A stretch of 64,000 nucleotides of DNA. It comes from Auanema rhodensis. Taxonomy: Eukaryota > Nematoda > Chromadorea > Rhabditida > Rhabditidae. A program made the position numbers and the translations under genes. The notes under the pieces were generated by a model that saw nothing but the letters and a program-made list of their open reading frames with translations, did no database searches and was not told where the DNA came from. Within the stretch, counting starts at the first letter, position 1, and every line of letters begins with the position of its first letter. Below, one piece after another: positions 1 through 11,000 of the stretch. The DNA is taken from NCBI GenBank assembly GCA_964057225.1, contig OZ059898.1:2914001-2978000 (forward strand), read 5' to 3'.

Positions 1-1449
1 TCGATCTGTTTTATCAGATTTGCGCTAGCTTAAAAATGCACCGAGATATCAACTGATATAAGTTCACACTTATATCCTCGATTTTCACCCTGAAGAATTA
101 ATTTTTTCGTTGAATAACATTGTCCATCGTCTTTGCCTTGAAAAAAGGAATCTAAAAACATCTACTTTTTGCTAAATTATATTGAAATTTTTCGAAAAAA
201 TTTTTGTCAAAATGTTTTTGGAAGCAATGTTGAGTGTACATGGAAACTCAACATACACTAATGCATCATTTTTCAAACGATCATAACTAATTTTTCTATA
301 AAGCGTTTTTCAATGTAGTATAGTGCATTCGATGCGGATTTTTAAGCTGCGTCGATCTGTGTTATCAGATTTGCGCTAGCTTAAAAATGCACCAAGATAT
401 CAACTGATATAAGTTCACACTTATATCCTCGATTTTCACCCTGAAGAATTAATTTTTTCGTTGAATAACATTGTCCATCGTCTTTGCCTTGAAAAAAGAA
501 ATCTAAAAACATCTATTTTTTGCTAAATTATATTGAAATTTTTCGAAAAAATTTTTGTCAAAATGTTTTTGGAAGCAATGTTGAGTGTACATGGAAACTC
601 AACATACACTAATGCATCATTTTTCAAACGATCATAACTAATTTTTGTATTAAGCGTTTCTCAATGTAGTAAAGTGCATTCGATGCGGATTTTTAAGCTG
701 CGTCGATCTGTGTTATCAGATTTGCGCTAGCTTAAAAATGCACCGAGATATCAACTGATATAAGTTCACACTTATATCCTCGATTTTCACCCTGAAGAAT
801 TAATTTTTTCGTTGAATAACATTGTCCATCGTCTTTGCCTTGAAAAAAGAAATCTAAAAACATCTACTTTTTGCTAAATTATATTGAAATTTTTCGAAAA
901 AATTTTTGTCAAAATGTTTTTGGAAGCAATGTTGAGTGTACATGGAAACTCAACATACACTAATGCATAATTTTTCAAACGATCATAACTAATTTTTGTA
1001 TTAAGCGTTTCTCAATGTAGTATAGTGCATTCGATGCGGATTTTTAAGCTGCGTCGATCTGTGTTATCAGATTTGCGCTAGCTTAAAAATGCACCAAGAT
1101 ATCAACTGATATAAGTTCACACTTATATCCTCGATTTTCACCCTGAAGAATTAATTTTTTCGTTGAATAACATTGTCCATCGTCTTTGCCTTGAAAAAAG
1201 AAATCTAAAAACATCTACTTTTTGCTAAATTATATTAAAATTTTTCGAAAAAATTTTTGTCAAAATGTTTTTGGAAGCAATGTTGAGTGTACATGGAAAC
1301 TCAACATACACTAATGCATCATTTTTCAAACGATCATAACTAATTTTTCTATAAAGCGTTTCTCAATGTAGTATAGTGCATTCTATGCGGATTTTTAAGC
1401 TGCGTCGATCTGTGTTATCAGATTTGCGCTAGCTTAAAAATGCACCGAG

Positions 1450-1463
1450 ATATCAACTGATAT
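1450..1463. repeat. Short inverted repeat overlapping the 55-76 hairpin
   Basis: ATATCA and TGATAT (monomer positions 46-51 and 54-59) are a perfect 6-bp inverted repeat separated by AC. Its right arm shares five bases with the left arm of the 55-76 hairpin, so on one strand only one of the two can form at a time. Confidence 0.8.
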
Positions 1464-1480
1464 AAGTTCACACTTATATC
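1459..1480. repeat. Hairpin-forming inverted repeat, monomer positions 55-76
   Basis: GATATAAGT and ACTTATATC form a perfect 9-bp stem with the four-base loop TCAC. It is present in most monomers. It is weakened by two mismatches where the right arm reads ACTAAAATC (13337, 13688, 14388, 15088, 15788, 18242, 18593, 19293, 21398, 50485, 51187), and by single changes such as GATACAAG (12284, 17189, 51889). Confidence 0.9.
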
Positions 1481-1508
1481 CTCGATTTTCACCCTGAAGA
1501 ATTAATTT

Positions 1509-1525
1509 TTTCGTTGAATAACATT
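1509..1525 (+). promoter_or_regulatory. CENP-B-box-like half motif (weak)
   Basis: Monomer positions 105-121 read TTTCGTTGAATAACATT. Set against the CENP-B box pattern NTTCGNNNNANNCGGGN, the TTCG and the central A are present and the first eight bases equal the human box, but the essential CGGG is absent (ACAT instead). It recurs once per monomer. In Z-type monomers the core is TCTCG and at 27710 it is TATCG. Binding by a CENP-B-like protein is speculation; the match may be chance. Confidence 0.25.
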
Positions 1526-1591
1526 GTCCATCGTCTTTGCCTTGAAAAAAGGAATCTAAAAACATCTACTTTTTGCTAAATTATATTGAAA

Positions 1592-1603
1592 TTTTTCGAA
1601 AAA
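1592..1603. repeat. TTTTTCGAAAAA palindrome in the A/T-tract core
   Basis: This is a 12-bp perfect palindrome at monomer positions 188-199, flanked by further A and T runs (141-146, 154-158, 166-170, 201-205, 209-212, 215-219). In E-type monomers it becomes TTTCTCGAAAAA. Known biology: closely spaced A-tracts bend DNA and influence nucleosome placement; the effect here is inferred. Confidence 0.85.
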
Positions 1604-1630
1604 ATTTTTGTCAAAATGTTTTTGGAAGCA

Positions 1631-1658
1631 ATGTTGAGTGTACATGGAAACTCAACAT
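1631..1658. repeat. Hairpin-forming inverted repeat, monomer positions 227-254
   Basis: The arms ATGTTGAGT and ACTCAACAT are perfect 9-bp inverted repeats around a 10-base loop (GTACATGGAA). The example given is in the reference monomer; the element recurs once per monomer. The arms are nearly invariant. I noticed breaks only at 40669 and 44524 (ATGTTTAGT), 58558 (ACTAAACAT) and 62067 (ACTCAACTT). The loop varies freely between CATGG and CATAG. A weaker alternative pairing, AGTGTA with TACACT, overlaps it. Confidence 0.9.
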
Positions 1659-2106
1659 ACACTAATGCATCATTTTTCAAACGATCATAACTAATTTTTC
1701 TATAAAGCGTTTTTCAATGTAGTATAGTGCATTCGATGCGGATTTTTAAGCTGCGTCGATCTGTGTTATCAGATTTGCGCTAGCTTAAAAATGCACCAAG
1801 ATATCAACTGATATAAGTTCACACTTATATCCTCGATTTTCACCCTGAAGAATTAATTTTTTCGTTGAATAACATTGTCCATCGTCTTTGCCTTGAAAAA
1901 AGAAATCTAAAAACATCTATTTTTTGCTAAATTATATTGAAATTTTTCGAAAAAATTTTTGTCAAAATGTTTTTGGAAGCAATGTTGAGTGTACATGGAA
2001 ACTCAACATACACTAATGCATCATTTTTCAAACGATCATAACTAATTTTTGTATTAAGCGTTTTTCAATGTAGTATAGTGCATTCGATGCGGATTTTTAA
2101 GCTGCG

Positions 2107-4914
2107 TCGATCTGTTTTATCAGATTTGCGCTAGCTTAAAAATGCACCGAGATATCAACTGATATAAGTTCACACTTATATCCTCGATTTTCACCCTGAA
2201 GAATTAATTTTTTCGTTGAATAACATTGTCCATCGTCTTTGCCTTGAAAAAAGGAATCTAAAAACATCTACTTTTTGCTAAATTATATTGAAATTTTTCG
2301 AAAAAATTTTTGTCAAAATGTTTTTGGAAGCAATGTTGAGTGTACATGGAAACTCAACATACACTAATGCATCATTTTTCAAACGATCATAACTAATTTT
2401 TCTATAAAGCGTTTTTCAATGTAGTATAGTGCATTCGATGCGGATTTTTAAGCTGCGTCGATCTGTGTTATCAGATTTGCGCTAGCTTAAAAATGCACCA
2501 AGATATCAACTGATATAAGTTCACACTTATATCCTCGATTTTCACCCTGAAGAATTAATTTTTTCGTTGAATAACATTGTCCATCGTCTTTGCCTTGAAA
2601 AAAGAAATCTAAAAACATCTATTTTTTGCTAAATTATATTGAAATTTTTCGAAAAAATTTTTGTCAAAATGTTTTTGGAAGCAATGTTGAGTGTACATGG
2701 AAACTCAACATACACTAATGCATCATTTTTCAAACGATCATAACTAATTTTTGTATTAAGCGTTTCTCAATGTAGTAAAGTGCATTCGATGCGGATTTTT
2801 AAGCTGCGTCGATCTGTGTTATCAGATTTGCGCTAGCTTAAAAATGCACCGAGATATCAACTGATATAAGTTCACACTTATATCCTCGATTTTCACCCTG
2901 AAGAATTAATTTTTTCGTTGAATAACATTGTCCATCGTCTTTGCCTTGAAAAAAGGAATCTAAAAACATCTACTTTTTGCTAAATTATATTGAAATTTTT
3001 CGAAAAAATTTTTGTCAAAATGTTTTTGGAAGCAATGTTGAGTGTACATGGAAACTCAACATACACTAATGCATCATTTTTCAAACGATCATAACTAATT
3101 TTTCTATAAAGCGTTTTTCAATGTAGTATAGTGCATTCGATGCGGATTTTTAAGCTGCGTCGATCTGTGTTATCAGATTTGCGCTAGCTTAAAAATGCAC
3201 CAAGATATCAACTGATATAAGTTCACACTTATATCCTCGATTTTCACCCTGAAGAATTAATTTTTTCGTTGAATAACATTGTCCATCGTCTTTGCCTTGA
3301 AAAAAGAAATCTAAAAACATCTATTTTTTGCTAAATTATATTGAAATTTTTCGAAAAAATTTTTGTCAAAATGTTTTTGGAAGCAATGTTGAGTGTACAT
3401 GGAAACTCAACATACACTAATGCATCATTTTTCAAACGATCATAACTAATTTTTGTATTAAGCGTTTCTCAATGTAGTAAAGTGCATTCGATGCGGATTT
3501 TTAAGCTGCGTCGATCTGTGTTATCAGATTTGCGCTAGCTTAAAAATGCACCGAGATATCAACTGATATAAGTTCACACTTATATCCTCGATTTTCACCC
3601 TGAAGAATTAATTTTTTCGTTGAATAACATTGTCCATCGTCTTTGCCTTGAAAAAAGAAATCTAAAAACATCTACTTTTTGCTAAATTATATTGAAATTT
3701 TTCGAAAAAATTTTTGTCAAAATGTTTTTGGAAGCAATGTTGAGTGTACATGGAAACTCAACATACACTAATGCATAATTTTTCAAACGATCATAACTAA
3801 TTTTTGTATTAAGCGTTTCTCAATGTAGTATAGTGCATTCGATGCGGATTTTTAAGCTGCGTCGATCTGTGTTATCAGATTTGCGCTAGCTTAAAAATGC
3901 ACCAAGATATCAACTGATATAAGTTCACACTTATATCCTCGATTTTCACCCTGAAGAATTAATTTTTTCGTTGAATAACATTGTCCATCGTCTTTGCCTT
4001 GAAAAAAGAAATCTAAAAACATCTACTTTTTGCTAAATTATATTAAAATTTTTCGAAAAAATTTTTGTCAAAATGTTTTTGGAAGCAATGTTGAGTGTAC
4101 ATGGAAACTCAACATACACTAATGCATCATTTTTCAAACGATCATAACTAATTTTTCTATAAAGCGTTTCTCAATGTAGTATAGTGCATTCTATGCGGAT
4201 TTTTAAGCTGCGTCGATCTGTGTTATCAGATTTGCGCTAGCTTAAAAATGCACCGAGATATCAACTGATATAAGTTCACACTTATATCCTCGATTTTCAC
4301 CCTGAAGAATTAATTTTTTCGTTGAATAACATTGTCCATCGTCTTTGCCTTGAAAAAAGGAATCTAAAAACATCTACTTTTTGCTAAATTATATTGAAAT
4401 TTTTCGAAAAAATTTTTGTCAAAATGTTTTTGGAAGCAATGTTGAGTGTACATGGAAACTCAACATACACTAATGCATCATTTTTCAAACGATCATAACT
4501 AATTTTTCTATAAAGCGTTTTTCAATGTAGTATAGTGCATTCGATGCGGATTTTTAAGCTGCGTCGATCTGTGTTATCAGATTTGCGCTAGCTTAAAAAT
4601 GCACCAAGATATCAACTGATATAAGTTCACACTTATATCCTCGATTTTCACCCTGAAGAATTAATTTTTTCGTTGAATAACATTGTCCATCGTCTTTGCC
4701 TTGAAAAAAGAAATCTAAAAACATCTATTTTTTGCTAAATTATATTGAAATTTTTCGAAAAAATTTTTGTCAAAATGTTTTTGGAAGCAATGTTGAGTGT
4801 ACATGGAAACTCAACATACACTAATGCATCATTTTTCAAACGATCATAACTAATTTTTGTATTAAGCGTTTTTCAATGTAGTATAGTGCATTCGATGCGG
4901 ATTTTTAAGCTGCG
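2107..4914. repeat. Expanded HOR copy 2: eight monomers (2808 bp)
   Basis: Monomers start at 2107, 2458, 2809, 3160, 3511, 3862, 4213 and 4564, in the order A-B-A'-B-C-D-A'-B'. Compared with the copies on either side, one extra A'-B dimer (702 bp, 2809-3510) sits after the first A-B. The second B still carries the TAAAG marker of the first. The whole length is an exact multiple of 351. The structure fits a two-monomer register slip between HOR copies during unequal exchange. Confidence 0.92.
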
Positions 4915-7020
4915 TCGATCTGTTTTATCAGATTTGCGCTAGCTTAAAAATGCACCGAGATATCAACTGATATAAGTTCACACTTATATCCTCGATTTTC
5001 ACCCTGAAGAATTAATTTTTTCGTTGAATAACATTGTCCATCGTCTTTGCCTTGAAAAAAGGAATCTAAAAACATCTACTTTTTGCTAAATTATATTGAA
5101 ATTTTTCGAAAAAATTTTTGTCAAAATGTTTTTGGAAGCAATGTTGAGTGTACATGGAAACTCAACATACACTAATGCATCATTTTTCAAACGATCATAA
5201 CTAATTTTTCTATAAAGCGTTTTTCAATGTAGTATAGTGCATTCGATGCGGATTTTTAAGCTGCGTCGATCTGTGTTATCAGATTTGCGCTAGCTTAAAA
5301 ATGCACCAAGATATCAACTGATATAAGTTCACACTTATATCCTCGATTTTCACCCTGAAGAATTAATTTTTTCGTTGAATAACATTGTCCATCGTCTTTG
5401 CCTTGAAAAAAGAAATCTAAAAACATCTATTTTTTGCTAAATTATATTGAAATTTTTCGAAAAAATTTTTGTCAAAATGTTTTTGGAAGCAATGTTGAGT
5501 GTACATGGAAACTCAACATACACTAATGCATCATTTTTCAAACGATCATAACTAATTTTTGTATTAAGCGTTTCTCAATGTAGTAAAGTGCATTCGATGC
5601 GGATTTTTAAGCTGCGTCGATCTGTGTTATCAGATTTGCGCTAGCTTAAAAATGCACCGAGATATCAACTGATATAAGTTCACACTTATATCCTCGATTT
5701 TCACCCTGAAGAATTAATTTTTTCGTTGAATAACATTGTCCATCGTCTTTGCCTTGAAAAAAGAAATCTAAAAACATCTACTTTTTGCTAAATTATATTG
5801 AAATTTTTCGAAAAAATTTTTGTCAAAATGTTTTTGGAAGCAATGTTGAGTGTACATGGAAACTCAACATACACTAATGCATAATTTTTCAAACGATCAT
5901 AACTAATTTTTGTATTAAGCGTTTCTCAATGTAGTATAGTGCATTCGATGCGGATTTTTAAGCTGCGTCGATCTGTGTTATCAGATTTGCGCTAGCTTAA
6001 AAATGCACCAAGATATCAACTGATATAAGTTCACACTTATATCCTCGATTTTCACCCTGAAGAATTAATTTTTTCGTTGAATAACATTGTCCATCGTCTT
6101 TGCCTTGAAAAAAGAAATCTAAAAACATCTACTTTTTGCTAAATTATATTAAAATTTTTCGAAAAAATTTTTGTCAAAATGTTTTTGGAAGCAATGTTGA
6201 GTGTACATGGAAACTCAACATACACTAATGCATCATTTTTCAAACGATCATAACTAATTTTTCTATAAAGCGTTTCTCAATGTAGTATAGTGCATTCTAT
6301 GCGGATTTTTAAGCTGCGTCGATCTGTGTTATCAGATTTGCGCTAGCTTAAAAATGCACCGAGATATCAACTGATATAAGTTCACACTTATATCCTCGAT
6401 TTTCACCCTGAAGAATTAATTTTTTCGTTGAATAACATTGTCCATCGTCTTTGCCTTGAAAAAAGGAATCTAAAAACATCTACTTTTTGCTAAATTATAT
6501 TGAAATTTTTCGAAAAAATTTTTGTCAAAATGTTTTTGGAAGCAATGTTGAGTGTACATGGAAACTCAACATACACTAATGCATCATTTTTCAAACGATC
6601 ATAACTAATTTTTCTATAAAGCGTTTTTCAATGTAGTATAGTGCATTCGATGCGGATTTTTAAGCTGCGTCGATCTGTGTTATCAGATTTGCGCTAGCTT
6701 AAAAATGCACCAAGATATCAACTGATATAAGTTCACACTTATATCCTCGATTTTCACCCTGAAGAATTAATTTTTTCGTTGAATAACATTGTCCATCGTC
6801 TTTGCCTTGAAAAAAGAAATCTAAAAACATCTATTTTTTGCTAAATTATATTGAAATTTTTCGAAAAAATTTTTGTCAAAATGTTTTTGGAAGCAATGTT
6901 GAGTGTACATGGAAACTCAACATACACTAATGCATCATTTTTCAAACGATCATAACTAATTTTTGTATTAAGCGTTTTTCAATGTAGTATAGTGCATTCG
7001 ATGCGGATTTTTAAGCTGCG
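4915..7020. repeat. Six-monomer HOR (2106 bp), copy 3: A-B-C-D-A'-B'
   Basis: Monomers start at 4915, 5266, 5617, 5968, 6319 and 6670. The order and all diagnostic markers match 1-2106: the GTTTTATC opening of A, TAAAG in B, ATAAT in C, ATTAAAATT and TTCTATG in D. I found no difference from copy 1 in a by-eye comparison, which indicates very recent duplication or active conversion. Confidence 0.92.
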
Positions 7021-8073
7021 TCGATCTGTTTTATCAGATTTGCGCTAGCTTAAAAATGCACCGAGATATCAACTGATATAAGTTCACACTTATATCCTCG
7101 ATTTTCACCCTGAAGAATTAATTTTTTCGTTGAATAACATTGTCCATCGTCTTTGCCTTGAAAAAAGGAATCTAAAAACATCTACTTTTTGCTAAATTAT
7201 ATTGAAATTTTTCGAAAAAATTTTTGTCAAAATGTTTTTGGAAGCAATGTTGAGTGTACATGGAAACTCAACATACACTAATGCATCATTTTTCAAACGA
7301 TCATAACTAATTTTTCTATAAAGCGTTTTTCAATGTAGTATAGTGCATTCGATGCGGATTTTTAAGCTGCGTCGATCTGTGTTATCAGATTTGCGCTAGC
7401 TTAAAAATGCACCAAGATATCAACTGATATAAGTTCACACTTATATCCTCGATTTTCACCCTGAAGAATTAATTTTTTCGTTGAATAACATTGTCCATCG
7501 TCTTTGCCTTGAAAAAAGAAATCTAAAAACATCTATTTTTTGCTAAATTATATTGAAATTTTTCGAAAAAATTTTTGTCAAAATGTTTTTGGAAGCAATG
7601 TTGAGTGTACATGGAAACTCAACATACACTAATGCATCATTTTTCAAACGATCATAACTAATTTTTGTATTAAGCGTTTTTCAATGTAGTATAGTGCATT
7701 CGATGCGGATTTTTAAGCTGCGTCGATCTGTTTTATCAGATTTGCGCTAGCTTAAAAATGCACCAAGATATCAACTGATATAAGTTCACACTTATATCCT
7801 CGATTTTCACCCTGAAGAATTAATTTTTTCGTTGAATAACATTGTCCATCGTCTTTGCCTTGAAAAAAGAAATCTAAAAACATCTATTTTTTGCTAAATT
7901 ATATTGAAATTTTTCGAAAAAATTTTTGTCAAAATGTTTTTGGAAGCAATGTTGAGTGTACATGGAAACTCAACATACACTAATGCATCATTTTTCAAAC
8001 GATCATAACTAATTTTTGTATTAAGCGTTTTTCAATGTAGTATAGTGCATTCGATGCGGATTTTTAAGCTGCG
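7021..8073. repeat. Truncated HOR remnant (A-B'-B'')
   Basis: Monomers start at 7021, 7372 and 7723. The first is type A, the second type B'. The third has the type-A opening (GTTTTATC) on an otherwise B' monomer (CCAAG, GAAATC, CTATTTTTTGC). C, D and A' are missing. This is where the left-hand 2106-bp HOR ends. Confidence 0.88.
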
Positions 8074-11000
8074 TCGATCTGTTTTATCAGATTTGCGCTA
8101 GCTTAAAAATGCACCGAGATATCAACTGATATAAGTTCACACTTATATCCTCGATTTTCACCCTGAAGAATTAATTTTTTCGTTGAATAACAATGTCCAT
8201 CGTCTTTGCCTTAAAAAAAGGAATCTAAAAACATCTACTTTTGCTAAATTATATTGAAATTTTTCGAAAAAAGTTTTGTCAAAATGTTTTTGGAAGCAAT
8301 GTTGAGTGTACATGGAAACTCAACATACACTAATGCATCATTTTTCAAACGATCATAACTAATTTTTCTATAAAGCGTTTTTCAATGTAGTATAGTGCAT
8401 TCGATGCGGATTTTTAAGCTGCGTCGATCTGTGTTATCAGATTTGCGCTAGCTTAAAAATGCACCAAGATATCAACTGATATAAGTTCACACTTATATCC
8501 TCGATTTTCACCCTGAAGAATTAATTTTTTCGTTGAATAACATTGTCCATCGTCTTTGCCTTGAAAAAAGAAATCTAAAAACATCTATTTTTTGCTAAAT
8601 TATATTGAAATTTTTCGAAAAAATTTTTGTCAAAATGTTTTTGGAAGCAATGTTGAGTGTACATGGAAACTCAACATACACTAATGCATCATTTTTCAAA
8701 CGATCATAACTAATTTTTGTATTAAGCGTTTTTCAATGTAGTATAGTGCATTCGATGCGGATTTTTAAGCTGCGTCGATCTGTTTTATCAGATTTGCGCT
8801 AGCTTAAAAATGCACCGAGATATCAACTGATATAAGTTCACACTTATATCCTCGATTTTCACCCTGAAGAATTAATTTTTTCGTTGAATAACAATGTCCA
8901 TCGTCTTTGCCTTAAAAAAAGGAATCTAAAAACATCTACTTTTGCTAGATTATTTTGAAATTTCTCGAAAAAATTTTTGTCAAAATGTTTTTGGAAGCAA
9001 TGTTGAGTGTACATAGAAACTCAACATACACTAATGCATAATTTTTCAAACGATCATAACTAATTTTTGTATTAAGCGTTTTTCAATGTAGTATAGTGCA
9101 TTCGATGCGGATTTTCAAGCTGCGTCGATCTGTGTTATCAGATTTGCGCTAGCTTAAAAATAAACCGAGATATCAACTGATATAAGTTCACACTTATATC
9201 CTCGATTTTCACCCTGAAGAATTAATTTTTTCGTTGAATAACAATGTCCATCGTCTTTGCCTTGAAAAAAGAAATCTAAAAACATCTACTTTTTGCTAAA
9301 TTATTTTGAAATTTTTCGAAAAAATTTTTGTCAAAATGTTTTTGGAAGCAATGTTGAGTGTACATGGAAACTCAACATACACTAATGCATCATTTTTCAA
9401 ACGATCATAACTAATTTTTGTATTAAGCGTTTCTCAATGTAGTATAGTGCATTCGATGCGGATTTTTAAGCTGCGTCGATCTGTGTTATCAGATTTGCGC
9501 TAGCTTAAAAATGCACCGAGATATCAACTGATATAAGTTCACACTTATATCCTCGATTTTCACCCTGAAGAATTAATTTTTTCGTTGAATAACATTGTCC
9601 ATCGTCTTTGCCTTGAAAAAAGAAATCTAAAAACATCTACTTTTTGCTAAATTATATTGAAATTTTTCGAAAAAATTTTTGTCAAAATGTTTTTGGAAGC
9701 AATGTTGAGTGTACATGGAAACTCAACATACACTAATGCATAATTTTTCAAACGATCATAACTAATTTTTGTATTAAGCGTTTCTTAATGTAGTATAGTG
9801 CATTCGATGCGGATTTTTAAGCTGCGTCGATCTGTGTTATCAGATTTGCGCTAGCTTAAAAATGCACCAAGATATCAACTGATATAAGTTCACACTTATA
9901 TCCTCGATTTTCACCCTGAAGAATTAATTTTTTCGTTGAATAACATTGTCCATCGTCTTTGCCTTGAAAAAAGAAATCTAAAAACATCTACTTTTTGCTA
10001 AATTATTTTGAAATTTTTCGAAAAAATTTTTGTCAAAATGTTTTTGGAAGCAATGTTGAGTGTACATGGAAACTCAACATACACTAATGCATCATTTTTC
10101 AAACGATCATAACTAATTTTTCTATAAAGCGTTTCTCAATGTAGTATAGTGCATTCGATGCGGATTTTTAAGCTGCGTCGATCTGTGTGATCAGATTTGC
10201 GCTAGCTTAAAAATGCACCGAGATATCAACTGATATATGTTCACACTTATATCCTCGATTTTCACCCTGAAGAATTAATTTTTTCGTTGAATAACATTGT
10301 CCATCGTCTTTGCCTTGAAAAATGGAATCTAAAAACATCTACTTTTTGCTAAATTATTTTGAAATTTTTCGAAAAAATTTTTGTCAAAATGTTTTTGGAA
10401 GCAATGTTGAGTGTACATGGAAACTCAACATACACTAATGCATCATTTTTCAAACGATCATAACTAATTTTTGTATTAAGCTTTTCTCAATGTAGTATAG
10501 TGCATTCGATGCGGATTTTTAAGCTGCGTCGATCTGTGTTATCAGATTTGCGCTAGCTTAAAAATGCACCGAGATATCAACTGATATAAGTTCACACTTA
10601 TATCCTCGATTTTCACCCTGAAGAATTAACTTTTTCGTTGAATAACATTGTCCATCGTCTTTGCCTTGAAAAAAGGAATCTAAAAACATCTACTTTTTGG
10701 TAAATTATTTTGAAATTTTTCGAAAAAATTTTTGTCAAAATGTTTTTGGAAGCAATGTTGAGTGTACATGGAAACTCAACATACACTAATGCATCATTTT
10801 TCAAACGATCATAACTAATTTTTGTATCAAGCGTTTTTCAATGTAGTATAGTGCATTCGATGCGGATTTTTAAGCTGCGTCGATCTGTGTGATCAGATTT
10901 GCGCTAGCTTAAAAATGCACCGAGATATCAACTGATATAAGTTCACACTTATATCCTCGATTTTCACCCTGAAGAATTAATTTTTTCGTTGAATAACATT

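Larger units (their letters stand above)
1405..1755 (+). repeat. Reference monomer of the satellite (consensus-like copy)
   Basis: This copy serves as the reference for monomer positions 1-351. It has about 109 G or C bases (31%). Landmarks in order are: GCTAGC palindrome (24-29), GATATC (45-50), inverted repeats at 46-59 and 55-76, TTTCGTTG (105-112), an A/T-tract-rich middle (141-220) centred on TTTTTCGAAAAA (188-199), an inverted repeat at 227-254, ATGCAT (261-266) and GCATTCGATGC (325-335). The main variable sites, used to type monomers, are 10, 12, 43, 72-74, 98-101, 106, 119-120, 125, 145-148, 165-177, 181-184, 192, 242, 267, 274-275, 296-300, 304-310, 330 and 336-337. I see no convincing half-length sub-repeat, so the 351-bp unit appears to be the true basic period rather than a dimer of an older unit. 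Confidence 0.95.
1..2106. repeat. Six-monomer HOR (2106 bp), copy 1: A-B-C-D-A'-B'
   Basis: Monomers start at 1, 352, 703, 1054, 1405 and 1756. Diagnostic markers: A begins TCGATCTGTTTTATC and has CCGAG, GGAATC and CTATAAAGCG; B has CCAAG, GAAATC, CTATTTTTTGC, GTATTAAGCGTTTCTC and TAAAG; C has CCGAG, GAAATC and ATAAT at 265-269; D has CCAAG, ATTAAAATT, CTATAAAGCGTTTCTC and TTCTATG; A' equals A but with GTGTTATC; B' equals B but with GTTTTTC and TATAG. By eye each monomer matches its partner in 4915-7020 base for base, so homogenization acts on the 2106-bp unit, not on single monomers. Confidence 0.93.

Noticed and set aside
1405-1755. The monomer as a dimer of an older unit of about 175 bp
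   Set aside because: Comparing the halves shows only short shared A/T-rich strings such as TAATTTTT, with no sustained alignment.
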